Positions 8,263-16,978 of a DNA stretch of 64,000 nt are shown one piece after another. Both the position numbers and the translations under genes were made by a program. The notes beneath the pieces were generated by a model. The model was not told the origin of the DNA, ran no database searches, and saw only the letters and a list, made by a program, of their open reading frames with translations. How positions within the stretch are numbered: position 1 is the first letter of the stretch; every line of letters begins with the position of its first letter. The DNA is from PLanc-01 sp034678485. GTDB lineage: Bacteria > Planctomycetota > Phycisphaerae > Sedimentisphaerales > Anaerobacaceae. The DNA is taken from assembly GCA_034678485.1 (NCBI GenBank), contig JAXDBU010000088.1, positions 1-64,000 on the forward strand, given 5' to 3'.

Positions 8263-9087
8263 ATGCGATTTCACAGAGCCGGCAACATCGTCTTGTGCAG
8301 CGCCGACGCGAGCGATCTGGACTATGTCCGCGAGACCGCCAACATGGTGTATGCCTGTTACCAGGGCGAGGGTCCCCGCTGGCGCGTGCCGGAATCGGAC
8401 GAGATGTGGCCGATTTCCCTCGGGGGACGTGCCGGCGTACTGGGGGTTCGGGTCAACGCGCGAACCGCCTGTGTCAAGCTCTTCTACGACGAGCGGCTCC
8501 GGACGAAACTCCGAGTTGCCCTGGGTGGCTCCAAAGGCCGACGCGCCTATCGAAACGGCATCCGACTTGCGCAGGCGGGCATCGGCTGTCCCCGCATGTT
8601 GGGCTATGCCGAACGTCGACCGACCGGCCCGGCGATGATCGTTACGGAACTGGCCGATGGCGCCGAACGACTGGACCGTTGGGCAGCCGGACGTCGCATT
8701 CCCGTCGAGGCTGTCGTTGCCCTGGCCCGCTTTATTCGCGACCTCCACGACAAGGGCATCTCGCACACCGACTTGTCTCCACGGAATATCCTCATCCGAA
8801 AGGCCAGTCCCCCGTTTCGATTCCTCTTGCTGGATTATGAAGACGCCCGCTTCGCGGCAAGACTCAGTCGTCGGAGGCGACTGGACAACCTGCACCATCT
8901 GCACGAGCGTATGGTTGGCTATGTACCGCTCCGTGCGCGTCTGCGTTTCCTACGAACCTACGCGCCGCAGGACTACCGGGCCTTCCGGGACGTGCTCCGC
9001 CGCACGATCGAGGAGAGCGACTTTCGCTGGCTCCGAAGTCACGCCGGGCGGAACACCACCTCGATCCCGTCGCACGGGACAAGATAG
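8263..9087 (+). CDS. Lipopolysaccharide kinase-like protein (Kdo/WaaP kinase superfamily)
   Basis: A 274-residue protein-kinase-fold protein. H-T-D-L-S-P-R-N-I-L-I near residue 168 is a catalytic loop (HxDxxxxN), and L-L-D-Y-E-D-A-R near 190 is the DFG-equivalent metal site. An N-terminal V-K-L-F-Y-D segment probably holds the ATP Lys. It is most like InaA/KdkA/RfaP sugar kinases, so a second core phosphorylation, possibly of Kdo or another heptose, is likely. Which sugar is inference. A GAGG ribosome site just before the ATG supports the start. Its last 49 bases overlap the 3' end of the convergent methyltransferase gene, so both C-termini are encoded by the same DNA on opposite strands. Confidence 0.82.
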   Translation: MRFHRAGNIVLCSADASDLDYVRETANMVYACYQGEGPRWRVPESDEMWPISLGGRAGVLGVRVNARTACVKLFYDERLRTKLRVALGGSKGRRAYRNGIRLAQAGIGCPRMLGYAERRPTGPAMIVTELADGAERLDRWAAGRRIPVEAVVALARFIRDLHDKGISHTDLSPRNILIRKASPPFRFLLLDYEDARFAARLSRRRRLDNLHHLHERMVGYVPLRARLRFLRTYAPQDYRAFRDVLRRTIEESDFRWLRSHAGRNTTSIPSHGTR

Positions 9088-9644
9088 CAGAGTGTCTCCT
9101 CGTACCACTCCTGAAACCACGGGTGAGCATTGAACAGCGTGCCAAAAAGCTTCTTGATGTGGCGCCGGATACGGAACGGAGAGCGAAACACGAGGCGCAG
9201 CGACATCACGCGAATCCGAATATCGGTGTAGAACGTCGGCACCTTGCGTCTCAGTTGATGTTCGGGATCGACGAAATAGTAGAAACTGTACAGGCCGAAG
9301 AATCGTTTGTGCGTGTAGTCCGAGTAGTAGTACGGATTGGAGAAATGGGGGACGTAAATGTGGATCGTCCCGGTTGTCTTGAGTACCCTGAGCATCTCGC
9401 GGAGGAGGGGTTCGAAATTGACGATGTGTTCCAGCACGCTGCGGCTGTGGATCTCGTCCACACATCGGTCCGGCAGGAACGACAGCCCCTCCTCCAGGTC
9501 GGCAACGACATCGACCTGCGGCAGATCGACTCTGTCCACGGTGATACGTCCGGGGATGGCCTTGCGGCCGCACCCCAGCTCGAGAACTACCGGCTCCCCA
9601 CGGGCAAGAACCTCATCCAGATCGATTCGAAGCACTGGCTCCAT
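9039..9644 (-). CDS. Class I SAM-dependent methyltransferase
   Basis: A 201-residue small methyltransferase. Motif I is L-E-L-G-C-G near residues 21-26, followed by an acidic strand T-V-D-R-V-D-L, then V-D-V-V-A-D, the S-V-L-E-H-I motif and an L-K-T-T-G-T-I-H post-motif strand. The C-terminal half is aromatic (N-P-Y-Y-Y-S-D-Y-T-H-K-R-F-F-G), as in methyltransferases of surface-glycan clusters. It is read after the GT4 gene with a 10-base gap, making a two-gene operon convergent with the LPS operon. A glycan or lipid acceptor is inferred from context only. The last 49 bases lie antisense to the upstream kinase gene. Confidence 0.8.
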   Translation of the reverse strand: MEPVLRIDLDEVLARGEPVVLELGCGRKAIPGRITVDRVDLPQVDVVADLEEGLSFLPDRCVDEIHSRSVLEHIVNFEPLLREMLRVLKTTGTIHIYVPHFSNPYYYSDYTHKRFFGLYSFYYFVDPEHQLRRKVPTFYTDIRIRVMSLRLVFRSPFRIRRHIKKLFGTLFNAHPWFQEWYEETLCYLVPCDGIEVVFRPA

Positions 9645-9654
9645 AGCTCCATCC

Positions 9655-10680
9655 CTACCCTACACAATCCCGATTCGTGTCGCATGTTCCACGAGTGCCA
9701 TCGCGACATCCGCAGAGGATCGCGCAAAGGCGTTCTCCGATTGGCTCAAGACCAAACTCCACGACATCGTTCCGCCCGCATTGTCCCATCGACGCGCGCC
9801 GGGCGGCATCGCCCAGCAGAAGATCGATCGCATGAACCCATTCCTCGACACGGGTTGCCTGAAGGCCGGACACTCCGTCTCGCACGTACTCGGCATTCAC
9901 TCCGACAGGCGAAGCCACCACCGGCAGGCCGGCCGCCTGATACTGAAGGACTTTGAACCCGCACTTGCCGCGGGAGAACGCGTCATCCGGCAACGGCGCC
10001 AGACCGATGTCACTGGCCAGCAGACTCTGCGCCTCGGTCTGAAGCGACCACGCGATTCTCTCCACCTCCATGTGTTTGAGATCCAGGAACGCATCGGCAA
10101 CGATTCGCAGGACCACGTCTCGATGCTTCCGGCCTATTTCCTCCAGAGCATCCCTCAGGCCGGCGAGGTACTTCAACGTATTGCGGCTGCCGATCCAGAC
10201 CAGGCGCCGCTTCGCATCCGACCTCGGCGGTCGGCCAACCGAATAGGGTCCCAGATCCAGCCCGGTCGGGAGAATGTGCACCGACGAGTTGTACTGCCTG
10301 GCATGCGCTGCAAGGTAGTTGTTCCCTGCAATGATCTCGTTCGACAGAGTCGCCGTCCGTCGAAACCGTCGCCGTCGTCCCCGATCCACGCGCTGCGGCC
10401 GACGATCGTTGTACATGATCGCGTCGTCGAAGTCGTAGATGAGCCCGGGGCAATGCCGCCGGAGCCAGAAGGCATCCCAGAGATTCAGCGTCTTGCGGTG
10501 GAGGAACACCAGGTCGAATGCCGAGGTGCGTCTGAAGAGTCGGCTGCGATCCCCTGCCCCTGCGGGGAGCCGAGCGATCTCGCAATGGACGCCGTGCGCC
10601 TCCAGAAGCGGGATGTGCACACCGATTCGCTGCCTGAAGGTAGCCCGGTCCGGCTGGCTGGTTATGATGAGTAATCGCAT
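9655..10680 (-). CDS. GT4-family glycosyltransferase
   Basis: About 341 residues, starting M-R-L-L-I-I-T-S-Q. An in-frame upstream extension to 10740 exists but is Arg/Cys-rich and lacks family character. The protein has the GT-B pattern: an N-terminal acceptor domain with F-D-L-V-F-L-H-R-K, then Y-D-F-D-D-A-I-M near residue 85, and in the donor domain V-W-I-G-S near 165, G-L-A-P-L-P-D-D near 235 and K-V-L-Q-Y-Q-A-A-G-L-P-V-V-A-S near 250. The last is the nucleotide-sugar binding region, although the usual first Glu of E-x7-E is Gln/Ala here. It is cotranscribed with the downstream methyltransferase. Together they probably extend or decorate the same surface glycan as the LPS locus. Confidence 0.83.
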   Translation of the reverse strand: MRLLIITSQPDRATFRQRIGVHIPLLEAHGVHCEIARLPAGAGDRSRLFRRTSAFDLVFLHRKTLNLWDAFWLRRHCPGLIYDFDDAIMYNDRRPQRVDRGRRRRFRRTATLSNEIIAGNNYLAAHARQYNSSVHILPTGLDLGPYSVGRPPRSDAKRRLVWIGSRNTLKYLAGLRDALEEIGRKHRDVVLRIVADAFLDLKHMEVERIAWSLQTEAQSLLASDIGLAPLPDDAFSRGKCGFKVLQYQAAGLPVVASPVGVNAEYVRDGVSGLQATRVEEWVHAIDLLLGDAARRASMGQCGRNDVVEFGLEPIGERLCAILCGCRDGTRGTCDTNRDCVG

Positions 10681-10917
10681 CGCTGCAATCTGGTCTCGAA
10701 CGCACCTTCGTTCGTGTCGGCGCCTGCCTGGCAGAGTCACGAATCAGTGGTCATACGTCAGGAATTCGCACCGACTCTGGTCGGCGGCATTGTAGGCCCC
10801 GTGTCCCGGCGCTTCAAGCAGAATCTGCGCCAGGTGCGTTCGTGGCGGCGTCCTGAGGCGCTTCCTGGTGTATCCTGCTGCCAGGCGAAGGAGGGCAACT
10901 CGCCCCGCGCAGTGACT

Positions 10918-10945
10918 CTTCCCACAATCGCCCCACAGTGGGAAG
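10918..10945. repeat. Perfect 8-bp inverted repeat
   Basis: CTTCCCAC at 10918-10925 is matched by GTGGGAAG at 10938-10945 across a 12-base loop. There is no T-run after either arm, so an intrinsic terminator is unlikely. It could be an operator or an RNA hairpin between the two divergent genes. Confidence 0.4.
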
Positions 10946-11053
10946 GGAATCGGGCGCTGTCTTCTTCCCATCACTGCCGTTCTATAAATCTTTTGAAGAC
11001 AAAGAGTAACATTGCAGACAACGTCGGCCCGGTGGATTCCCACAGACACAGGC

Positions 11054-11082
11054 TTGTCGGGCTCTGTCACGAGCATTATACT
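11054..11082 (+). promoter_or_regulatory. Candidate sigma-70 promoter of queF
   Basis: TTGTCG (11054-11059), a 17-base spacer and TATACT (11077-11082) form a good vegetative promoter. The predicted transcript would start near 11089, about 67 bases before the queF ATG. No preQ1 riboswitch fold could be recognised in that leader by eye. Confidence 0.5.
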
Positions 11083-11155
11083 TGACGGCAGCAGGTGACT
11101 GAAGACCGGGGCCGGGACGGCCCAGGCCAGACCGTCTTCCAGGACTCCACCGGGG

Positions 11156-11515
11156 ATGAGTATGGGCGACCGTGCAAAGATCGAGGTGTTCGACAATCCG
11201 CGTCCGGGACGCGACTACCGGATCACGATCCGCTGCCCGGAATTCACGAGCGTCTGTCCGCGGACGGGCCAGCCGGACTTCGGCGAGATCACGATCGAAT
11301 ACTGTCCGAATGCTGGGTGTATCGAGCTCAAGAGCCTGAAGTTCTATCTCCAGGACTTTCGAAACAAAGGCATCTTCTACGAATCGCTGACAAATGATAT
11401 ACTGGACGACCTGAGCAACGTGTGTCGGCCGCGCTGGATGAAGGTGACGGCCCGATTCACACCCCGCGGCGGCATCTCGACCGATGTCGTCGCAGAATAC
11501 GCGGCTGACGGTTGA
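11156..11515 (+). CDS. queF: NADPH-dependent 7-cyano-7-deazaguanine reductase (type I)
   Basis: A 119-residue T-fold enzyme of the short, unimodular QueF class. It reduces preQ0 to preQ1 in queuosine tRNA modification. The active-site Cys is in F-T-S-V-C-P-R-T-G-Q-P-D-F near residue 37, in the normal position for the thioimide intermediate, followed by the catalytic Asp of P-D-F. The QueF signature E-L-K-S-L-K-F-Y-L near residues 58-66 binds NADPH. An ATG two codons later (11162) is an alternative start. No other queuosine gene is visible nearby, so it stands alone in this window, expressed from the promoter just upstream. Confidence 0.93.
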   Translation: MSMGDRAKIEVFDNPRPGRDYRITIRCPEFTSVCPRTGQPDFGEITIEYCPNAGCIELKSLKFYLQDFRNKGIFYESLTNDILDDLSNVCRPRWMKVTARFTPRGGISTDVVAEYAADG

Positions 11516-11613
11516 CTTTTTGTCCGATATGGTGGAATTCTGCAAGCGTGGGCGATTTCCTTGAGAAACGCAGGCACAATCCTCCATTTGCAGAGCCCAA
11601 GTGAGGTAGTGGA

Positions 11614-12120
11614 ATGCCCATCAAGTTTCAATGTAGCCTCTGCGGCAAGAAGATCGAGGCCCCGGACAGTGCGGGTGGCAAATGGGGGAAATGCCCTGGT
11701 TGCCACAACAAGGTCTATGTCCCCCAACCCATCGCGGAAGAGGAGGAACTCAAGCTTGCCCCGATCGACGAAACCGAGGAGCAGAAACAGAAGCAGTTGA
11801 TGCATGAGACGTTCGAACTCACGCGCGAGATCCTTGAGGAGAAGGGCACTCCCGAGGCTCCCGGCCCCTCGCCGGTCGGCGGATCGGATATCAGCGAAGA
11901 GAAGCTGACGAACCACATCATGGACTACCTGCGTCAGATGGCGGACGGCAACCTCGACGAAGCCCATCGCACGGTGGAACTGATCGTGCCACACCGTCGC
12001 AAAGCCAGCGCGATCCTCGACCAGATCGTAGCCAGCGCCACGCCGGACCCGGAGTTGGAGGACATTCCCAAGCAGGTCCTCTCCGGCCTCATCCGAAACC
12101 TGAGAACCCGGCTCAGCTAA
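11614..12120 (+). CDS. Zinc-ribbon domain protein of unknown function
   Basis: A 168-residue cytoplasmic protein. Residues 1-37 form a zinc ribbon with two CxxC knuckles (C-S-L-C and C-P-G-C) around A-P-D-S-A-G-G-K, a module common in planctomycete proteins (M-P-I-K-F-x-C start). An acidic, helical linker follows. The C-terminal half (about 95-168) is predicted helical (M-D-Y-L-R-Q-M-A, R-R-K-A-S-A-I-L-D-Q). No enzyme motif is visible. It follows queF by 98 bases and may share its transcript. Function is unknown; nucleic-acid or protein binding through the ribbon is the only inference offered. Confidence 0.75.
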   Translation: MPIKFQCSLCGKKIEAPDSAGGKWGKCPGCHNKVYVPQPIAEEEELKLAPIDETEEQKQKQLMHETFELTREILEEKGTPEAPGPSPVGGSDISEEKLTNHIMDYLRQMADGNLDEAHRTVELIVPHRRKASAILDQIVASATPDPELEDIPKQVLSGLIRNLRTRLS

Positions 12121-12136
12121 GCCCGACAACCCCTGG

Positions 12137-13060
12137 TCACCCGACGCGGTACACGGCCAGCGATCGAATGAGCGGCTCAGCCGCCGACTTCAGCACGCGA
12201 AGTCGCACCTTCCCAATTTCCCTGGGGTCGAGCTGCTGAATCCGCTTGTGGCCGACCGACTGGCCTGTGCATAGGGTCTGCCAGGTGTCTACCCCGACCA
12301 TACCTTCGATCTGGTACTCACGGATTCGTTCGCCGTGCCCGATGTCCTCCATCACAATGACGTGATCGATCAGGGTCGACGCCGCCAGCTTCAACTCGAC
12401 CATGTCGCCTCTGCCCTCGGTTTGGGCCAACGGCTTGTCGAAACGTCTGCGAATCTCCTTGCCGAACTCGACATGCCGCTGGAAGTCGGCCTCCGGCACC
12501 AGACCTTCCGGGTTCGGATTGGCGTTGAGCAGCAGATTGCAGTTGCGCCCCACGGAGCGGTAGTACATGTCCATCAGTTGCTCGACGGAGTACAGTTTCT
12601 GCTCGGCGTTCGGCGTCCAGAACCACTCGTGATTACGGATCGGGACATCGCATTTCCCCGGTAGCCAGTAGCGTCCGTCGGGGTCACCCGGGCCGTTGTA
12701 GTCCTGCCGATCCGGGACAGTCGCCCAGCACGGATAAGCCGCGACCCCCTGCTCGTTGCCGATCCGCCAGGGAGATTGCTTGACACCATAGGGATAGAGG
12801 TCGCTCTGCCATTGCAGAAAGCCGCTGCAATGTTTTGCGACGAGCACGGTGCACCTGGCGCCCATCGCCTTGGCCGCCTCCATCCATTGGTCGGTGTCCA
12901 GTTTGCTGGGGTTGTACATCTCGGGCGTCGGCACGTCCCGCCCGCTCCGCCAGTTCCAGCCGGGCTTGTAGATCGGAATGTCGAAATGGAACAACATCCC
13001 GAGCTCCATGTCCTGCCATCGGGCCTGATCGCCCCACTGCGAACAGGGGCATTGGGGCAA
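12137..13060 (-). pseudogene. Internally deleted GH29 alpha-L-fucosidase
   Basis: 307 residues, in frame throughout. The N-terminal part (M-E-L-G-M-L-F-H-F-D, Y-K-P-G-W-N-W-R, V-A-K-H-C-S-G-F-L-Q-W) and the C-terminal part (P-L-R/I-R-N-H-E-W-F-W, S-V-G-R-N-C-N-L-L-L-N-A-N-P, then an E-D-I-G-H-G-E-R discoidin-like tail) are clearly fucosidase. At about residues 97-101 the text jumps from the S-P-W-R strand straight to I-G-N-E-Q-G-V. In related enzymes as I know them, roughly 120-150 residues lie between these points, including the W-F-D-G-G strand with the nucleophile Asp. The product should therefore be inactive. It has no signal peptide. It is 45 bases downstream of the secreted discoidin protein and cotranscribed with it. 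Confidence 0.72.
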
Positions 13061-13105
13061 TCAGGCCATGCTATGTTCACTGTCTTCGCCTCAATAGCGA
13101 CGTGG

Positions 13106-15427
13106 TCACTGGCATCCGTTGCTGATATCGTCGATGTAAACGACGCCGGTGCCGCCGACCGTTGGATTGGTCCTGTTGCCCACGCCAATCACGATCGACT
13201 CGACGGAAGTCACATCCACGCCGGCTGAGGTGAACTCGGTCAACGGAGTAATCCACGGCTGCCACTCCGTCACCGTTGTGGCCGCCGGGTCGGGATGCGC
13301 AACGGTCTTCGACTCGCCCGAGCTGTCCTTCACCGTCAGGTACAGGCCTTCCGCCGAGTTGCCCGCGGAGGCAGCGACCCCTTGGAAATACAGGCACAGC
13401 GTGTCGGCCCCGTGGGCGGCCCAATTCCGGGCCGAGTCGAACGTCCGCTCGACTTCCGAGTAGTAGGGCAACCCCGCATTACTGTAGAACACAGGCATGG
13501 ACTGACGCCCATCGTGTACGACGACGGTCTCGCCGAATGTCCCGTGGCTGGCGGTCCCATAGCCGACATACGAGCCGCTGCCGTTCGTGACGCCGTCAAA
13601 CCATGATTCGTAGAGGCGATGATCGTCGTCGTTGTAGCTCTCGAAGTCATCGACGACCACGTATGCTTCGGTCGTGAAGCTCCAAACGTTGCCCGCGTAG
13701 GTGCCCGAGTCACCGACTTCATCCACCCTCCAGAAGTACTCCGTCGCGAGATTCAGAGCCGAAGGGGCGTACCCATGGTCGGTCACGGTTTCGGCTGCGG
13801 CGGTCCCCCCCGCGACGGCGGTCTCGTCCTCGCTGAGATACACAATGTGCGAGGTTGCGTCCCGGCCGGGACGCCAATCGAGCTCGACCTCGACACTGAC
13901 ATCCGTCGCATCGTCCGCCGGATCGGGGTAGAACGCCTGCACAGGAATGTAGGTGAACCGCACCTCGCTCAAACCGGTCTGCAGGGTGGAACCATCACTC
14001 CAGTTGCTCTCGATCGTCAACCTGACGAACTTCGCCATGACACCGTGAAAACTCAAGATTGTATTGGCCGTGTAACCCACCGTGCCCGGCGCCTGGGCGA
14101 ACTCGGGTACTTCTTCCAACTGTGTCCATGACTGGCCATCCGTGGAGTATTCGACCGTAACCTTGCGGGCTCCGAAGCCCGCGAGGTACTCGATGATGTA
14201 GTTCGAGTTCCACACCCACAGCTTGTGCAGTTTGTACTCCGCGTTGAACTCGAACCGGATCCAGGCCGGTTGTTCGCCGACGCTCATCCACATGTTCTCC
14301 ATCTCGGTCGAGTGCTGGTCCAATGCGTCGAGTCCGGAGCCGTCGGTGGTCCGAATCGCAGGGGAGGCGAGTTGCTCGCTGGAAGCCGTGACCTTCAGGC
14401 CCGTGATTGGATAGGCATAGGGTTCCGTGGTGAAGCTCCAGACCTCGCCCTTAGAGATCGCGTTATCCGGTGCGGCGTTGACCTCATCGATTCGCCAGTA
14501 GTACGTCTTGTCGAAGTCGAGCAACCCTTCCGGATCGAACGTCGCATCGGCCTGCCCCTCACTGACCAGGACACCGCGGGGATCGGTCCGGCTGGCGTCG
14601 TTGACATCGTTGAAGACCGTCCCGAAGTAAACATCGTGGGTCGTGGCATGACGTCCGGCCGACCAACCAAGGACCACGTCACGCGCGATATCGCTGCTAT
14701 CCGTTGCCGGGACGGGATTGAAGGCCCTGACGACCGTCAAGGGCAGGACGACCGACTCGACCCAATCACACTGCCAGTCGTTGGACGCGCCTTCCTGAAA
14801 CGCCGACACCGCGATGGTGTCATCCAGGGTCAGCCCCAAATCCGCCAAGGGGATGACCGCGTGCATCGTATCCCCGTCAATCGTGTATTCGTAGTTCTCA
14901 AACAGTTCCACCTCGTCTCCGGTCAATGGGTCCAAGGTGTACGCATACACGCCGCTGGTGGCGCCGTTGCGCCAGCCGAATTGAACCAACAGATCAACGC
15001 CGATGGGGTGTTCCAACCGCGTTGGATTGCCCTCATACTCGTTGTTGAGGTAGCCGGTAGCCGGATCGTTGTCCGTATCGAGGAGCCAATGGTAGTAGTA
15101 TCGATTGGTCATGCCTACCGGCGTATCCTCTACCGAAGGCGCGAAGACGCCGTACACCGTCATCGTCAGGTTTAGGTTGCCTTCGTCCACCCATGCCTCA
15201 ATGCGCTTGATGTCGCCGCTCGAATCGGCCATGTCGGACGGATCGTCCACGCCGACGACCTGCCCGATGGCCATGCCGCCGTACCCGGTCATCATCCAGC
15301 CGATGGCAAATACCACCAGCCACGGGACACGGGATGTTGGGACGACCGAAGGGAGCCTCTCCGGGCGTCGCGTCACTGACTGGGAGGTTGATGCACAAGA
15401 TGCTCGCACAAACGATTCCTTACACAT
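13106..15427 (-). CDS. Secreted multidomain protein with Ig-like and discoidin modules
   Basis: About 773 residues. The start at 15427 is set by AAGGAGGA at 15433-15440. Residues ~30-55 (V-P-W-L-V-V-F-A-I-G-W-M-M) form a long signal peptide. Next comes a domain resembling surface-layer/cohesin-like proteins (D-T-D-N-D-P-A-T-G), then an Ig/Fn3-like module with H-D-V-Y-F-G-T and Y-Y-W-R-I-D-E-V-N, a discoidin (F5/8 type C) module with V-T-V-E-Y-S-T-D-G-Q-S-W, a second Y-F-W-R-V-D-E-V Ig-like module, and a terminal beta-sandwich ending V-V-Y-I-D-D-I. These modules recur in Phycisphaerae secreted carbohydrate-binding proteins. A role in binding extracellular glycans is inferred. No catalytic residues are recognised. 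Confidence 0.8.
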   Translation of the reverse strand: MCKESFVRASCASTSQSVTRRPERLPSVVPTSRVPWLVVFAIGWMMTGYGGMAIGQVVGVDDPSDMADSSGDIKRIEAWVDEGNLNLTMTVYGVFAPSVEDTPVGMTNRYYYHWLLDTDNDPATGYLNNEYEGNPTRLEHPIGVDLLVQFGWRNGATSGVYAYTLDPLTGDEVELFENYEYTIDGDTMHAVIPLADLGLTLDDTIAVSAFQEGASNDWQCDWVESVVLPLTVVRAFNPVPATDSSDIARDVVLGWSAGRHATTHDVYFGTVFNDVNDASRTDPRGVLVSEGQADATFDPEGLLDFDKTYYWRIDEVNAAPDNAISKGEVWSFTTEPYAYPITGLKVTASSEQLASPAIRTTDGSGLDALDQHSTEMENMWMSVGEQPAWIRFEFNAEYKLHKLWVWNSNYIIEYLAGFGARKVTVEYSTDGQSWTQLEEVPEFAQAPGTVGYTANTILSFHGVMAKFVRLTIESNWSDGSTLQTGLSEVRFTYIPVQAFYPDPADDATDVSVEVELDWRPGRDATSHIVYLSEDETAVAGGTAAAETVTDHGYAPSALNLATEYFWRVDEVGDSGTYAGNVWSFTTEAYVVVDDFESYNDDDHRLYESWFDGVTNGSGSYVGYGTASHGTFGETVVVHDGRQSMPVFYSNAGLPYYSEVERTFDSARNWAAHGADTLCLYFQGVAASAGNSAEGLYLTVKDSSGESKTVAHPDPAATTVTEWQPWITPLTEFTSAGVDVTSVESIVIGVGNRTNPTVGGTGVVYIDDISNGCQ

Positions 15428-15744
15428 AATGATCCTCCTTCCCAAAAACAACGATGGACGAAATGAGCCGGTTATGCTCACGGACCAAACACCTCACGAA
15501 TCGATATACCTGCTGCCGTTCTTCGGGGCGTCAGACCCCACTGGCCGCTGGCTGAGAGAGTTGAAGGTTGTCGGACGAAATGAGCGGCCGATTTTTGGAG
15601 AGCCGGGCTGCACAGGACACAGCGCTTCTCTTGTGCCTGGATACTACTGCCCACGCTACATAGACGTAGTATACCATCGGAGCCGGACAAAGGGCAAGAC
15701 CTTTTCCCGCTCCGCCCGAGGCCATCCGTCATCAATCCCTGCGA
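15428..15744. other. Intergenic region upstream of the discoidin protein gene
   Basis: About 317 bases with no gene. It contains the Shine-Dalgarno of the minus-strand gene at its left edge and a candidate minus-strand promoter at 15668-15697. Nothing else was recognised. Confidence 0.55.
15668..15697 (-). promoter_or_regulatory. Candidate promoter of the discoidin protein gene
   Basis: On the minus strand TTGCCC (15692-15697), an 18-base spacer and TATACT (15668-15673). The leader to the ATG at 15427 would be long, about 235 bases, which weakens the call. Confidence 0.35.
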
Positions 15745-16770
15745 TCAGCGGTCCAGGCAATGGTCCGCAGGTCGGAGGCCTTTTTTGAAGCCGCCGAAGC
15801 CGATGTTGTTGGGGTTGTACTCGCCGATGATCGTCACATCCGATTTGGCGGGTATCCGGTCCTCCATCCTGAGGGCCCAGTAACAGGCGTTCACGAGCAC
15901 CCGGCGGAAGTTCTCGTCCTTTAGGTCCCCGGCATGGCCCATCGTGGTCGTGAAGATTCTCGCGGGTTGGCCCGACTCGCCTGTGTAGGTACGGGTCCAG
16001 GCAACCGGGAGGGGCTTCTTGTTCGTGTTGGGCTTGTCGTCCGGGTTCATGCCCGCCAGCGGCTGGCCCATCAGGACCGGCTTGCAGTCGCCGAAGAGGG
16101 TCGTCAGGCCGTAGACATCGGACGGGCCCCAAACCTTGTCCACCCCTTTGAGGATCGGGCAGTTCTCCATCCCTTCGGCCGCATAGGCGAGCGTGCTCTC
16201 CTTCTGGTGGTCGCCGTAGTGGCTGATCCAGGTCTCGCCGAGCACCTGCCGGCCGTAGCCGCCTTCGAAGCCCGGCTGTTTGTTGCTCCAGGTCCACTTG
16301 GCGTAGGGGCTGTCCTTGCGCTTGATGTAGTTGAACGGGTGCGTAGCAGTCCGCAACGCGACGATGGGCCTGCCCGAATTCGTATAATCCATGATGCACT
16401 TCATCTGCTCGTCGGGCAGCTCGCGGAAACGGGTGAACAAAACCATCAGGTCCGCCCGTGCGAGGGCCTCCAGGCCAGGGATGTTGTCGACGGTGATTGG
16501 GTCGATCTCGCCCGAGTCCTTGTTGATCGCGAACAGGACAGTGCACCGGAAACCATGATGCACCGCGAGGATCTTGGCCAGCATGGGCATCGACTCTTCC
16601 GAGCGGTACTCCTCGTCGCCGGTGACGAAGACGATGCTCCTGCCTTGTCCAGGCCCCTGGCCGCCGGCGTAGAGGACGCCGGGCCCTGCCGGCGTTTCGG
16701 TCGCCGCAAGCAGGCTCGACGCGGAAATCACCATTGCCAACACGCAGATTCTTGCGCCTGTCCAGTTCAT
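15745..16770 (-). CDS. Secreted ThuA-like domain protein
   Basis: About 341 residues. ATG at 16770 is preferred over upstream in-frame codons: it is preceded by GGGAG and opens a signal peptide (I-C-V-L-A-M-V-I-S-A-S-S-L-L-A-A-T). The mature part matches the ThuA family, a class I glutamine-amidotransferase-like fold found in planctomycete secreted proteins: I-V-F-V-T-G-D-E-E-Y-R near residue 50, V-L-F-A-I-N, D-L-M-V-L-F-T-R-F near 110, V-A-L-R-T-A-T-H-P-F near 145 and T-T-M-G-H-A-G near 290. The family name comes from a trehalose-utilisation operon, but its biochemical role is unproven. The gene stands alone, with a palindromic repeat between it and murG. Confidence 0.85.
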   Translation of the reverse strand: MNWTGARICVLAMVISASSLLAATETPAGPGVLYAGGQGPGQGRSIVFVTGDEEYRSEESMPMLAKILAVHHGFRCTVLFAINKDSGEIDPITVDNIPGLEALARADLMVLFTRFRELPDEQMKCIMDYTNSGRPIVALRTATHPFNYIKRKDSPYAKWTWSNKQPGFEGGYGRQVLGETWISHYGDHQKESTLAYAAEGMENCPILKGVDKVWGPSDVYGLTTLFGDCKPVLMGQPLAGMNPDDKPNTNKKPLPVAWTRTYTGESGQPARIFTTTMGHAGDLKDENFRRVLVNACYWALRMEDRIPAKSDVTIIGEYNPNNIGFGGFKKGLRPADHCLDR

Positions 16771-16978
16771 AATCACTCCCTTCCCTGTGCGACATTTACG
16801 CGACTGTGTCTGAGCCTGCGGGACTCTTGATGCCGTGACTATTCTCCGGCTGCGGACCCGCAAAGTCAAGCGCCCACAGAGCGCAGCGAGAATCTCCCGT
16901 CCGTGCTGCGATATGACCCTGCACGCAGCCGGCGGTGGCGTCAACGTCCCGCAGCAAGTGCACGAGAAGGCAAGTCGT

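Larger units (their letters stand above)
10681..11155. other. Intergenic region between GT4 gene and queF
   Basis: About 475 bases without a convincing gene. Open frames on both strands here (for example 10744-11196 minus) show no recognisable motif and no ribosome site. The stretch holds an inverted repeat at 10918-10945 and a plausible promoter for queF at 11054-11082. No tRNA-like or riboswitch-like fold was recognised. Confidence 0.6.

Noticed and set aside
10918..10945. Intrinsic terminator
   Set aside because: The stem is good, but there is no T-run on either strand and neither neighbouring gene ends there (both start on that side).
10744..11196. 150-codon minus-strand open frame between GT4 and queF
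   Set aside because: No recognisable domain or ribosome site, overlaps the queF promoter and start, and spans the inverted repeat.
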